Positions 25,837 to 34,724 of a stretch of DNA of 64,000 nt are shown piece by piece. A model generated the notes under the pieces. The model did no database searches and was not told the origin of the DNA. It saw only the letters and a list, made by a program, of their open reading frames with translations. A program made the position numbers and the translations under genes. The stretch is from an uncultured Maribacter sp. Its GTDB lineage: Bacteria; Bacteroidota; Bacteroidia; Flavobacteriales; Flavobacteriaceae. How positions within the stretch are numbered: the first letter of the stretch is position 1; every line of letters starts with the position of its first letter. The DNA lies in the NCBI RefSeq assembly GCF_947495965.1, contig NZ_CANMBB010000004.1, forward strand, positions 124,001-188,000, read 5' to 3'.

Positions 25837-26700
25837 TTACTGTTTAATATTAGTTGCAATAGTTTTATTGTTTCTAGACCATTCGCTCCAAGAACCAACA
25901 TAAAGATTAGGAATTTCAAGATTTGCATGGGCCATTGCTAAAAGGGTATGACAAGCTGTAACTCCAGAACCGCAATGTACTGTTACATTTTCCATAGGTT
26001 TTGATCCTATTATTTTTTCATATTTTTCTTTTAAAATAGAAGGTTCTAGGTATAGCCCGTTTTCATCTAAATTAGTGCTGGTAAAAGGAATATTGGTTGC
26101 TCCAGGAATATGTCCGGCAATTAAATCTATTGGTTCTACTTCTCCGTTATACCGTTCTTTTGCTCTAACATCTATTACAAGATAATCGTTGTCTTGAGAA
26201 ATTTTCTCTACCTCGTTCATTGTTTTCATTGGTAGCTTCCAGTTAGCTATAGAATAAGGAGCTACTTTGGCAGGTGTTTCTTTGCCAGAACTAGTAGGGT
26301 AACCAACTCTTAAAGCTTCTTTTAAGCCACCATTTAATACTTGTACTTTTTCGTGACCAATAGCAGTTAGCATCCACCATAATCGGGCAGAAGCAATAGC
26401 AGCACTTTTATCATCATAAATTACAATATGATTATCTGGAGAAATACCTAAATTGGTTAATATTTTTGAGAACTTTTCTATACTTGGTAATGGGTGTCTT
26501 CCACCATTTGCAAGATTTTCTTTTATATCAGACAAGTCGTTGTTTAAGTGTACATGTAAGGCACCTTTTAAATGGTTTTCTAAATAGATTGTCTTAATGT
26601 CTTTTCCCATTCTAGTATCTATGAGTACTAAATTGTTGTCATGACGAATGGTTAAAAGTTCTTCTGCGGAAATAAGTGGTTTTATCGTTTTGTTGCTCAT
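25837..26700 (-). CDS. Tandem-rhodanese sulfurtransferase (3-mercaptopyruvate sulfurtransferase-like)
   Basis: A 287-residue cytoplasmic protein with two rhodanese domains (about 1-135 and 160-287). The active-site loop CGSGVTA with C243 is the 3-mercaptopyruvate sulfurtransferase form. The family moves sulfur from 3-mercaptopyruvate or thiosulfate to an acceptor. Inside this operon it may process sulfur left from a cysteine-derived compound, which would fit a cysteine-linked bilin, but this is inference. It is 7 bases downstream of the VOC gene and 10 bases upstream of ridA. Confidence 0.88.
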   Translation of the reverse strand: MSNKTIKPLISAEELLTIRHDNNLVLIDTRMGKDIKTIYLENHLKGALHVHLNNDLSDIKENLANGGRHPLPSIEKFSKILTNLGISPDNHIVIYDDKSAAIASARLWWMLTAIGHEKVQVLNGGLKEALRVGYPTSSGKETPAKVAPYSIANWKLPMKTMNEVEKISQDNDYLVIDVRAKERYNGEVEPIDLIAGHIPGATNIPFTSTNLDENGLYLEPSILKEKYEKIIGSKPMENVTVHCGSGVTACHTLLAMAHANLEIPNLYVGSWSEWSRNNKTIATNIKQ

Positions 26701-26707
26701 AGCGTAA

Positions 26708-27142
26708 TTATTCTTTTAAAATTTCATATAGTAAAATAAGGTGCCCATCAAAGTCTATAAAAGCTTGTTCTAAATAAGATTCACCATCTGTAGTATCTTT
26801 GCGAAGGTCTAATGTTTTTAACCCTAAAGAAGTAACTTTAGATATCCTATTTTTTAAATCATCTACTTGTAAAACTAAAACAGCCATTCTAGGGCCTTTT
26901 TGTTCTGGTAGTTTATATTCTTTTACCTCAGTAAGAGCAAAAGTTCGTTTTTGGGTAGGACTATCTAAAGCACAAAAAGAAACCTGTGCATTTTTTGGTA
27001 AGTTAAATACAGGGTAGGAGTAGGAGTCATCTTCCGATTTTTTAATATAGTTAACAGAGAACCCTAAAACATCTCTATAAATGGATAAGGATTTTTTTAA
27101 ATCTGCAACTAACAGTGTAGCTCTTTTAAACTGTATTGGCAT
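26708..27142 (-). CDS. Single-domain VOC protein
   Basis: A 144-residue protein with one glyoxalase/bleomycin-resistance-like module (IQFKRATLLVADLKKSLSIYRDVLGF at the start, ILLYEI at the end). It is a tandem duplicate of the neighbouring VOC gene at 27153: both share RDxLGFxxNYI, the segment DSPTQxRTFALTE, and a C-terminal EQAFxDFDGHLI. No signal peptide. Two half-molecules of this kind could form a heterodimer. Substrate unknown. Confidence 0.82.
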   Translation of the reverse strand: MPIQFKRATLLVADLKKSLSIYRDVLGFSVNYIKKSEDDSYSYPVFNLPKNAQVSFCALDSPTQKRTFALTEVKEYKLPEQKGPRMAVLVLQVDDLKNRISKVTSLGLKTLDLRKDTTDGESYLEQAFIDFDGHLILLYEILKE

Positions 27143-27152
27143 AACAAAAGGA

Positions 27153-27590
27153 TTATATTTTCTCCATCAATTGGTATAGAACTATTAAGTGTCCATCAAA
27201 ATCTACAAATGCTTGTTCTATAAAAGTTGCATAATCGTTTTCATCTGTTTTAATATCGGTAGTTTTTAGTCCCAAGGCTTTTATTTTAGAAATAACTTGT
27301 GCTAAGTCATCTACCTTAATTACAGAAGCAGTCATATGTATGCCTTCTTGTTTTGGTAGAGGTACACCTTTAATTTCAGTTAGCGCAAATGTTCGCTCTT
27401 GGGTAGGACTATCCATGGTGGCAAAATTTAAATCGGCTTCATTTGGAATATTAAATACGGGATAAGAGAAAGAGTCTTTCTCAGAAGGTTGAATATAATT
27501 AATAGTGAAACCTAAAATGTCTCTATAAATGCTAAGAGAACGTTCTAAATCTGCAACACAAAGGGTAATTCTTTTATATAATAATGACAT
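27153..27590 (-). CDS. Single-domain VOC protein (tandem paralogue)
   Basis: A 145-residue protein started at the ATG at 27590, because MSLLYKRITLCVADLERS aligns exactly with the start of its neighbour and removes an overlap with the upstream gene; a start at 27641 is possible but less likely. Shared motifs with the protein at 26708 include RDILGFTINYI and the segment DSPTQERTFALTE. Cytoplasmic VOC module; substrate unknown. Confidence 0.82.
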   Translation of the reverse strand: MSLLYKRITLCVADLERSLSIYRDILGFTINYIQPSEKDSFSYPVFNIPNEADLNFATMDSPTQERTFALTEIKGVPLPKQEGIHMTASVIKVDDLAQVISKIKALGLKTTDIKTDENDYATFIEQAFVDFDGHLIVLYQLMEKI

Positions 27591-27615
27591 ACTATTTTCT
27601 TTTAGTGAATATTTT

Positions 27616-28755
27616 TTAATTTGCTGTTTTAACTGGTACATAACGGCTAATACTATCTAATAGCGTTTTCATTTCTTCACCAGTTTTGGGTAATTTATAT
27701 TTTTCTATATCCAAATGATTTATTGGAATTTCTTGACGGTATTGCTCAAAAACAGGTTTTACCATCTCTAGCGCATAATTAGGTATAGTTCTATCTTTTC
27801 TAAATGCAGCGATAGGAATTTTAGCTTCTACAATACCATCTTCTTCTTTACTTGGGTGTTTTGCTAAAATTTTACCGTGCGGACTTACAATAATAGATTC
27901 TCCTGCATTATAGCCCGTACTTACTGGAAGTGTGAAATTAGCCATGGCCGAATAAAAATCATTACTCCATGCTGTAAAAACAACATCTTCTTGCGCAAAA
28001 AGAGTAGCGGTTCTGAGCATTATTTCGGTACCACGCATAGCAAAAGCAGCAAAGATGAAAGGGTCAAATTGCACAGTACTTACAGCTATATTTCCATATT
28101 CAGTTTGTAGTACAGGAAACTCTTCTTCTATTCCATATTTTTTACGATACGCATCTCTAACCCCTTCTATGGTGGTTGTAGTAATTTCTTTGGTTTTGTA
28201 TAAACGTTTTATGTTTCTAGATTTCCAAAACGTTTTTGCAATTTTCCCATCTCTACCCAATACAGTGTTTATACTAAGTATATGGTCTGGCCATGCTGCA
28301 TCTCTAACATAACTGCCAAAAATAACATAACAATCACAAGACTTTGCAACTTTTCCCAGTCTTTTGGTTTCTGGCCCTGGAACTTCAATTGTAAAAGGCA
28401 TTTTCTCTTGCCTAGTACCAGAAGAATAGCCCGTAAGTGGAAACTCATGAAATAAAATAATATCTGGTTTGCTGCCTTCGGTTTGTGCTTGGTTAGCAAG
28501 TTTTTCCATATATTTCATATTCTCTTCTAACCCTTCTTCAATAGAGTTAAAACTAGAAAGAGATTTTACACGAGTTTGCATTACCTTAATAACTATAGTG
28601 TCTTTTTCTAAAGGTACTTTGTTATAGGAGCCATCTGCTTTTACAAGAGTCGCTTTTTTGTCTTGCCTTTCTGTTGCAGTTTTTTCTTGATTAGAATTTG
28701 AGCAAGCATTTGTTATGAGAACAAGCATTGCTAGGAAAAATAATTTTTTAGACAT
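27616..28755 (-). CDS. Nitrilase-fold lipoprotein with altered active site
   Basis: A carbon-nitrogen-hydrolase-family protein of about 379 residues, started at 28755 because this gives a lipoprotein signal (LAMLVLITNAC) and an 8-base coupling overlap with the VOC gene upstream. The triad glutamate (FHEFPLTGY) and lysine (TFWKSRN) are recognisable, but where the family has Cys in ICxDxxFPE the sequence reads TVQFDPFIF, so the nucleophile appears to be missing. It may be a binding protein or use another mechanism. Exported and membrane-anchored, alongside the flavin oxidases. Family known to hydrolyse amides and nitriles. Confidence 0.75.
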   Translation of the reverse strand: MSKKLFFLAMLVLITNACSNSNQEKTATERQDKKATLVKADGSYNKVPLEKDTIVIKVMQTRVKSLSSFNSIEEGLEENMKYMEKLANQAQTEGSKPDIILFHEFPLTGYSSGTRQEKMPFTIEVPGPETKRLGKVAKSCDCYVIFGSYVRDAAWPDHILSINTVLGRDGKIAKTFWKSRNIKRLYKTKEITTTTIEGVRDAYRKKYGIEEEFPVLQTEYGNIAVSTVQFDPFIFAAFAMRGTEIMLRTATLFAQEDVVFTAWSNDFYSAMANFTLPVSTGYNAGESIIVSPHGKILAKHPSKEEDGIVEAKIPIAAFRKDRTIPNYALEMVKPVFEQYRQEIPINHLDIEKYKLPKTGEEMKTLLDSISRYVPVKTAN

Positions 28756-29749
28756 TATGTTGTTCTTTAAGTAATTCAATAAATTCTAGCCAAACGCCGT
28801 CTGGCGTTCTTATAGAAAAAGCATTGACTTTGCCATATGGCTTTATCTCTAAAGTTTGTATAGGAGTATTTAATTTGCCTCCTTTTTCTACTATTTGTTT
28901 TGCATAAACTGCTGCATTTTTTACAGGAAACCGAAGCATTAAAATGCCCAGGTTAGGTGGTTGTGCTAATTTTGAGCAATCTTTTCCTTTTAGTTCTTTT
29001 GTTTCCAGTAACTCTATAGAACCAAAGTTTTTACCTTCTGGGTGAATAACACATACAGGAGCAGTTATATCTCCATTAATATTTGGGGGAATACCAATTA
29101 CATTATTGCCATTACTGCGTTTATCTCCGGCAGATTCGAAGTAGAGTTTAAACCCTAAAATATCGGTAAAAAAAGAAAGGGTTTTTTTATAGTTTTTACA
29201 GATGGTTGTTGAGTTAAAAAAGCGACTAGTTTTTTCAAACTCAAAACCCTCTAATGGAGGATGAAATCTTTGCATAATAGCAATAGTTATTCCGTCTGGA
29301 CCTTTTAGAAGTGCTTCTGCAACATCAAATTCTCCAAAGGTAAAGCGGTGTGGATCTGTAAACCCATTCCAGCCTTCGTTCTGAAAGTTGCGATACATAG
29401 TTTCCATGTCTTTTACTCTAGTGTTTACATCAAAAATTCCACCAGAATCCCAAATCTGAGCTCCTGAACGTATTTGTTCTTGCTCCACATTATGGAACTT
29501 TACTAAACGTAAAAAACCCTGTGAATCACCAGGTATGACAAGAAGTGTCTCCTCAATGTTTGCCTTATTGTTTAGCTGCCATAGCGTATTTAAGCTTTTA
29601 TCGGCATAAGCTTGGTGGGCAATTTGCCAACCACAAACATTAACCAAAAAATCAACCCATTTTTTGATATTATAAACACTAAAAACGGCTTCCTGCCATC
29701 CTTTAAGATGAGAGTCTGAATCTTTAAAATGTAAATTATGCTTCAGCAT
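28748..29749 (-). CDS. Two-domain VOC protein, 333 aa
   Basis: A 333-residue cytoplasmic protein with two VOC modules (first LKGWQEAVFSVYNIKKWVDFLVNVCGW; second RFFNSTTICKNYKKTLSFFTDILGF, ending YGKVNAFSIRTPDGVWLEFIE). It is closely similar in architecture to the VOC protein at 16035, whose second module ends almost the same way (SPDGVWWEFLE). It overlaps the nitrilase-like gene by 8 bases. Likely an isomerase, lyase or oxygenase in the pathway; metal ligands not assigned. Confidence 0.8.
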   Translation of the reverse strand: MLKHNLHFKDSDSHLKGWQEAVFSVYNIKKWVDFLVNVCGWQIAHQAYADKSLNTLWQLNNKANIEETLLVIPGDSQGFLRLVKFHNVEQEQIRSGAQIWDSGGIFDVNTRVKDMETMYRNFQNEGWNGFTDPHRFTFGEFDVAEALLKGPDGITIAIMQRFHPPLEGFEFEKTSRFFNSTTICKNYKKTLSFFTDILGFKLYFESAGDKRSNGNNVIGIPPNINGDITAPVCVIHPEGKNFGSIELLETKELKGKDCSKLAQPPNLGILMLRFPVKNAAVYAKQIVEKGGKLNTPIQTLEIKPYGKVNAFSIRTPDGVWLEFIELLKEQHNV

Positions 29750-29764
29750 TTGTTTTGGTTTTAA

Positions 29765-31270
29765 TTATCCTATTAAATTGAGTAATTCTAGTGCTGTCCT
29801 TTCGCCAGATTCCATAGCGCCTTCCATACCTCTGTTCATAACCGCAGTATGTTCTCCTGCAAAATGAATTCTTCCTATAGGAGTAGCAAGATGGTTTGCG
29901 AAATCTGTGATTTGTCCAGGTTTCCAGTAAGCATATGCACCACCAGCATAAGGGTTACTTATCCAGGTCCAATAATAAACAAAATCTAGAGCACCTTTAA
30001 GACTTGGTCTCATTTCTTCTAGCGTTTTGGTGACAATAGCAATTGCATCTTCTTGTTTCATTTTGTCAACTTCAATAGCAACATTACTATTAAGGAAAGC
30101 TACACAACTAGTTACCTTGTCAGGGTTTTGCGGGTCATTTTTCATTGCCATAAATCTACCTGCTAAATTATCGCACCACATGCTTGGAGGTAAGCCATCT
30201 TCTTCCCAATATTTTTTCTTTGGAACAAAATGTAATTGTACAACTGGAGTATATTCTAAACCATTAAAGCCCCTTTTTTGGTTCTCTGTAGTGCTTAGAG
30301 GTATATTAATATGGCGTAAAGCTGAGGTTGGTAATGTTACTAAAGTGTAGGGTGCTCTTAGGGTACTGCCATTATTTAAAGTTACAGTTGTAGCATCTTC
30401 TTCTGAAGAAATACTTTTTACAGGGCTATTTAACATAATATCTTGCTTAAATGCTGCGCCCATAGCCTCTGGTAGTCGTTGGTTGCCTCCTACAATAGCT
30501 CCGCCTTTACCAGTAGAAGCTGTTTGTTGTCCTATCCATGTTAGTATTTGAAAATACATCATTATAGAAATGTTTTTTGCATCTACACCGTAACTTGAAT
30601 TTGTTCCCATACATAGTTTTATAGCATCCTCTGAGAATCCTTTTTCCTTTAGTACCGAATAAACCGACTTATCCCAATCTTTATATTTAGAATCTCTCCA
30701 AGCTGCCAAATCATTTGCGGGTAGCGGATTAATTTTAGAGAACATAGGCCAAGTAGTATAGGCCGGCAAAGATTTTCTAAATCCTTCCGGTAAGGTATTA
30801 AGCGAGTTTTCTGACCATTTTTCTGGTAGTATAAAATTATTTTTAATATGATATATTAACTCTCCTTTTCGGGCTTCGGTTCTAGGACGGTCGGGCCCTA
30901 TTTCAATAGTATATTTTTGTGCAGCATCTATAACTCTAGCATAACCAGCACCAATACCATTTGCACCCAATTCTGGATGTCCTGGTACATCTTTTTCATT
31001 GGCAGTATGTACGCGCCCACCAAGCCTGTTTGTTGCTTCTACAATTTTTACTTTAAAACCAGCACTTTCTAATATTAGTGCGGCATTTAAACCAGATAAG
31101 CCAGCGCCTATGATAATAACATCTGCATCAAGGTTCTTTTTATTGCCTGAAATACACGAATTTAATCCAAAATAGAAAGGAGCAGCAGCCAAAAGAAGAC
31201 TACTTTTTTTTAGCATATCTCTACGGTCTATTTTTGTAGTGCTCTTGTTCTTTTTATTTTTCATTTTCAT
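29765..31270 (-). CDS. Tat-exported lipoprotein flavin amine oxidase (second of three)
   Basis: A 501-residue FAD-dependent amine oxidase. A Tat-type start (IDRRDMLKKSSLLLAAAP) is followed by a lipobox GLNSC. FAD motifs: IIGAGLSGLNAALILESAG, RLGGRVH, and the C-terminal HFAGEHTAVMNRGMEGAMES. It overlaps the DUF1838 gene at 31254 by 17 bases. Together with the copies at 2792 and 33207 it forms a set of three diverged, exported oxidases; they probably act on different positions or successive intermediates of one substrate. An electron acceptor could be oxygen or the lipoprotein cytochrome c at 34725. Confidence 0.88.
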   Translation of the reverse strand: MKMKNKKNKSTTKIDRRDMLKKSSLLLAAAPFYFGLNSCISGNKKNLDADVIIIGAGLSGLNAALILESAGFKVKIVEATNRLGGRVHTANEKDVPGHPELGANGIGAGYARVIDAAQKYTIEIGPDRPRTEARKGELIYHIKNNFILPEKWSENSLNTLPEGFRKSLPAYTTWPMFSKINPLPANDLAAWRDSKYKDWDKSVYSVLKEKGFSEDAIKLCMGTNSSYGVDAKNISIMMYFQILTWIGQQTASTGKGGAIVGGNQRLPEAMGAAFKQDIMLNSPVKSISSEEDATTVTLNNGSTLRAPYTLVTLPTSALRHINIPLSTTENQKRGFNGLEYTPVVQLHFVPKKKYWEEDGLPPSMWCDNLAGRFMAMKNDPQNPDKVTSCVAFLNSNVAIEVDKMKQEDAIAIVTKTLEEMRPSLKGALDFVYYWTWISNPYAGGAYAYWKPGQITDFANHLATPIGRIHFAGEHTAVMNRGMEGAMESGERTALELLNLIG

Positions 31271-32168
31271 CCCACTTTAGTTCTTCTCCAAAAATGTCTG
31301 GTTGTTTTTCTTCTGTAGCAGCAATAAAATCTTTTGGTAAATCTTCTTTATTAAAGAAAGTACCTCCACTAGAAGTCCATATCATATGTCCTGGAGTGCC
31401 TTGCATTTTTAATATAGAAAGCCAAGAAGTTTCACTAGTCCAATGGTATTCGGATGGTATGTGAGTTAAAGACCTATCTGTTAAGTATTTTTTATCTACA
31501 TCATAAGTATCTAAAGTCATTTCAGTACGCCAAGTTTGGCTCTTTTTTTCGAACCATTTTGTAAATGCATGGCGAGTAATATGAATTTTATCTCCTAACT
31601 CTGTAAATACTAGATTAAGTGGAGCGCCAAAAGCAGTACTTTCCATAGTAAAACTAGCATCTACTTCTGGACCATTCGGTGTCATTATACCTCCGCGAAT
31701 CCCTGCTCTAAAAGCTGGGACTTCTACTTCTTTACCAGTATATGGGTTTATCATATTACTTAAAAAAGCATTTGTTTTAGGGTCTCTATAAAGTAACCAA
31801 CCTTTAGATTTAGTTTCTATATCTCCGTTTTCTAATAAGCGCATAATTTTCATTCCGCAACCAGAATATCTAAATACTTCTTTGCCAAATACATTAAGGC
31901 TATCTGGTTTGTCTGGTCGTATACCAAAAACACGACCTTCGGAGTAAGAATAAGTCATTTTACCAGAAAGATCTCCCTGCATTTTTTCAAAGATTAGTAA
32001 TTGATCTTTTGGACTATTAAGGTCATATGCAATTTCTTTTGAAGGTAATGACGTATCTATTTGTTCTTTGGGTTTGTTTTCTTTAGTAGAGCAACTTACA
32101 ATTAAAATACAGGCCAATAGGCCCAATGTTAATTTATACGAAGACCTAATTTTTTGTAAATAAATCAT
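31254..32168 (-). CDS. DUF1838 lipoprotein
   Basis: A 304-residue DUF1838 protein with lipoprotein signal (LTLGLLACILIVSC). Pattern: MTYSYSEGRVFGIRPDKPDSLN, GWLLYRDPKTNAFLSNMINPYTGKE, a C-terminal SWLSILKMQGTPGHMIWTSSGG. It is the third paralogue, with those at 15000 and 16994. It lies between a CpcT/CpeT-like and a flavin oxidase gene, the same company the other DUF1838 genes keep, so the three families probably act together outside the cytoplasm. Confidence 0.8.
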   Translation of the reverse strand: MIYLQKIRSSYKLTLGLLACILIVSCSTKENKPKEQIDTSLPSKEIAYDLNSPKDQLLIFEKMQGDLSGKMTYSYSEGRVFGIRPDKPDSLNVFGKEVFRYSGCGMKIMRLLENGDIETKSKGWLLYRDPKTNAFLSNMINPYTGKEVEVPAFRAGIRGGIMTPNGPEVDASFTMESTAFGAPLNLVFTELGDKIHITRHAFTKWFEKKSQTWRTEMTLDTYDVDKKYLTDRSLTHIPSEYHWTSETSWLSILKMQGTPGHMIWTSSGGTFFNKEDLPKDFIAATEEKQPDIFGEELKWDENEK

Positions 32169-32185
32169 GAGTTTTGTTTTTAGAG

Positions 32186-33196
32186 TTAATTATTTTCACA
32201 TTCGCAAACAGCAGAAACCCAACCTAACTGAAATCCTATTTTTTTAGCTCTTGGTTCTGCAAAAGCTAAAGCAACTGATGCTTTTTGACCTTCTTCTTTA
32301 AGACGTAGAAAGAAAAAATTAGAATCTTCTAGTTTGTAAAAAGGGTATTCTTTATCTCTTAATTGAATATAATATGTTTTCCCATTTATAGGGTTTACCA
32401 TAGAGGCTTTGCCTCCTTGGTTATGTACTTTTAAGTTTTTAAAACTTTTATCTTTTTCGCTTGGAGCATAGTAAGCTGTTTCAAAAAAAGAAACATCGCA
32501 ATTGTAATAGCTTACTTTTTTCATTTTATGCGGTTCTGCATTAGGATGCCCTTTATGAAAGGAATCGTCTTTAACCAAAAAAGTGCGATCTACGCGCCAA
32601 TATTGTTTTTCGGACAAGATAATATCATGTACAGAGTACCTTTTTTCTTTTCCTTTTCCAAATTGACAGGCTTTGCTCTCCATGCTTCCATGGTATTGAT
32701 CTCCTTTTCTTTGAAATATTACATCACAACCATCTAATCCAAAAAGATTTTTTTTAGAAATAGTGTTTATCATAGTTTGGTGCGTGACAGAATCTAAAGC
32801 ATATTTTGAAGCATCTTTTAGAAAATAAATTTTCATTGCAATACCAGGTTTCTCTTTTAAACTATGAAAAGAGACAAGTCTTTGCCTACTAATTTTTGTT
32901 TGGTCATTATCTAAGTATTCTTCCACATAAAAAACAAAGTTCCCAATGCTATCTGCTTTTACTCTTTTATGAATGGCATGCATTTGTTGGTGTTTCTCAT
33001 TCTCTTTTCCCCACCAATCTCCACGAGCTTCTACCCACATTTGATCGTCATTATCAAATTCGCCTTCAAACCAATTTGCCAAAACTTCTAGGTCGCGTGT
33101 ATTTGGGTCGCCTAAATCCAGGCTTGTATTAGGCGCAGCCACTGTTAGCTGTAAACCAAAGATTGCTAATAAAATAAAAGTAGTATAGAGTTTCAT
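32186..33196 (-). CDS. Exported CpcT/CpeT-like protein, two-part, 336 aa
   Basis: About 336 residues when started at the ATG at 33196, which gives a clean signal peptide (MKLYTTFILLAIFGLQLTVA). CpcT/CpeT features: LEVLANWFEGEFDNDDQMW, NFVFYVEEYLDNDQTKISRQRL, GCDVIFQRKGDQYHGSMES with a Cys following, and YSVHDIILSEKQYWRVDR. A C-terminal part of about 110 residues is shared in layout with the protein at 13950, ending GWVSAVCECE versus GWIRVQCDLK. The extension is not in cyanobacterial members I know and may be a second ligand-binding or partner domain. Confidence 0.78.
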   Translation of the reverse strand: MKLYTTFILLAIFGLQLTVAAPNTSLDLGDPNTRDLEVLANWFEGEFDNDDQMWVEARGDWWGKENEKHQQMHAIHKRVKADSIGNFVFYVEEYLDNDQTKISRQRLVSFHSLKEKPGIAMKIYFLKDASKYALDSVTHQTMINTISKKNLFGLDGCDVIFQRKGDQYHGSMESKACQFGKGKEKRYSVHDIILSEKQYWRVDRTFLVKDDSFHKGHPNAEPHKMKKVSYYNCDVSFFETAYYAPSEKDKSFKNLKVHNQGGKASMVNPINGKTYYIQLRDKEYPFYKLEDSNFFFLRLKEEGQKASVALAFAEPRAKKIGFQLGWVSAVCECENN

Positions 33197-33206
33197 ATAA
33201 TTAGTT

Positions 33207-34709
33207 TTAAGCATTAAGTATAATGTCTAGAGCGGCTCTTTCTCCAGATTCAAAAGCACCTTCCATTCCTCTTTCCATAATGGCTGTATGTTCTCCACAG
33301 AAATGAATATTTCCGTGCGACTTACGCATGTGATTAGCAAACTTTTTTACTTGTCCAGGTTGCCAATACACCCAATCCCCAGCACCATGAACATCTCTTT
33401 CACAGGATTGGATAATTAACCGTTCTAAAGCTCCTTTTGTGGAAGGTCTCATTTCTGCTAACTTCATTTCTACATAATTAAAAACTTGCTCATCCGTCAT
33501 TAATCTAAATTTATTAGATTCTGGACCGTTTATATATGCAATTGCTGCATCTGGATCTGTTTTGTTTCTTTTAGTACGCACTGCAAAACGTTCTAATGGG
33601 CCATCGGTCCACATATTAGCTTCCATACCATCTTTTTCCCAGAAAGGTTCTTTAACAAGAAAGTGTACTTGTACAGAAAGTCCATAGTCCATTTGGTCTA
33701 TTGCTTCTTTGGTTATTCCAGAAATATGAGGTTCAAAAGTTACATTACGTAAAACAGAAATAGGAATACTACAAATTACCTGTTTTCCTTTATATTCACT
33801 ACCATCGGCACAACTCACTTGTACAATACCATCTTCTTCTTTAAAACCAACTACGGTTTTACCTAAATGAGGTTCGTTTTTTAAGCTCCCGGCCATGGCT
33901 TCTGGTAGTAAGGAGTTTCCGCCTTTTACCATTTTCCAGTTTGTACCATCTGGAAAACTAATTTTACCACTACTAAAATGCATTACGTGGTAACGGCGTA
34001 GTTCGTTTATTGCAGAGGTTCTGTGCATTCCGCCAGAATGTATAACAACATTCATTAAGCGAATAGTTTCTTCATTAACCCCTTTAGATCTAAGGTATTG
34101 ATCATGTGGAATATCATATTTATGAAATTCTGGTTCTAACCAGGCATCTAAAGGTTTTCCAGATAAAGGATTATCTCTGTGCGATATGGTAGAAAGAAAA
34201 CGATGAGGTAATAAGGTTCTGTCTTCGCCCTCTAGTGGGTTTAACTTATGAGATTCCCAGTTTTTAGCATCTATATAGTTTCCTTTAATGTTATACAACC
34301 AAGGTCTATTATTGCCGCCTCCTTCGGGGTTATAAAATTCTAATCCAAGTTTGTTAACCGTACTAATCATACGGGCATAATTTGCTCCTATATATTCTCC
34401 TGCAGCTTCTGGTTTTCCTGGAACATCATTAAGGGTGTATACTCTACCTCCCAGACGTTTTCTTCCTTCTATTACCTGTACGTCATATCCAGATTCTTCT
34501 AAAAGCATTGCAGCATGTAAACCCGAAAGCCCGGCACCAACAACAATAATATCATGAGAAGCTTTAATAGGTTTATCTTTTATATGAATTGCAGGAGCTT
34601 TAGAAGAAGTTACCTCTTTCTTAGGATCCGGAGAACAACTTGCGGGTAGTATTAAACCTGCAGATGCACCGGCAATACCTTGAATGAATTTTCTTCTATT
34701 AGTTTTCAT
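33207..34709 (-). CDS. Tat-exported lipoprotein flavin amine oxidase (third of three)
   Basis: A 500-residue FAD-dependent amine oxidase. Tat signal TNRRKFIQGIAGASAG with lipobox LPASC; FAD motifs VVGAGLSGLHAAMLLEESG, RLGGRVY and HFCGEHTAIMERGMEGAFES. It is 16 bases downstream of the lipoprotein cytochrome c gene, which suggests that electrons from the flavin are passed to that cytochrome. Substrate unknown; see the paralogues at 2792 and 29765. Confidence 0.88.
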   Translation of the reverse strand: MKTNRRKFIQGIAGASAGLILPASCSPDPKKEVTSSKAPAIHIKDKPIKASHDIIVVGAGLSGLHAAMLLEESGYDVQVIEGRKRLGGRVYTLNDVPGKPEAAGEYIGANYARMISTVNKLGLEFYNPEGGGNNRPWLYNIKGNYIDAKNWESHKLNPLEGEDRTLLPHRFLSTISHRDNPLSGKPLDAWLEPEFHKYDIPHDQYLRSKGVNEETIRLMNVVIHSGGMHRTSAINELRRYHVMHFSSGKISFPDGTNWKMVKGGNSLLPEAMAGSLKNEPHLGKTVVGFKEEDGIVQVSCADGSEYKGKQVICSIPISVLRNVTFEPHISGITKEAIDQMDYGLSVQVHFLVKEPFWEKDGMEANMWTDGPLERFAVRTKRNKTDPDAAIAYINGPESNKFRLMTDEQVFNYVEMKLAEMRPSTKGALERLIIQSCERDVHGAGDWVYWQPGQVKKFANHMRKSHGNIHFCGEHTAIMERGMEGAFESGERAALDIILNA

Positions 34710-34724
34710 GACATTGTAGATTAA

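Noticed and set aside
25827-25928. Longer N-terminus for the RidA-like protein
   Set aside because: It overlaps the sulfurtransferase gene; the ATG at 25826 gives a clear signal peptide.
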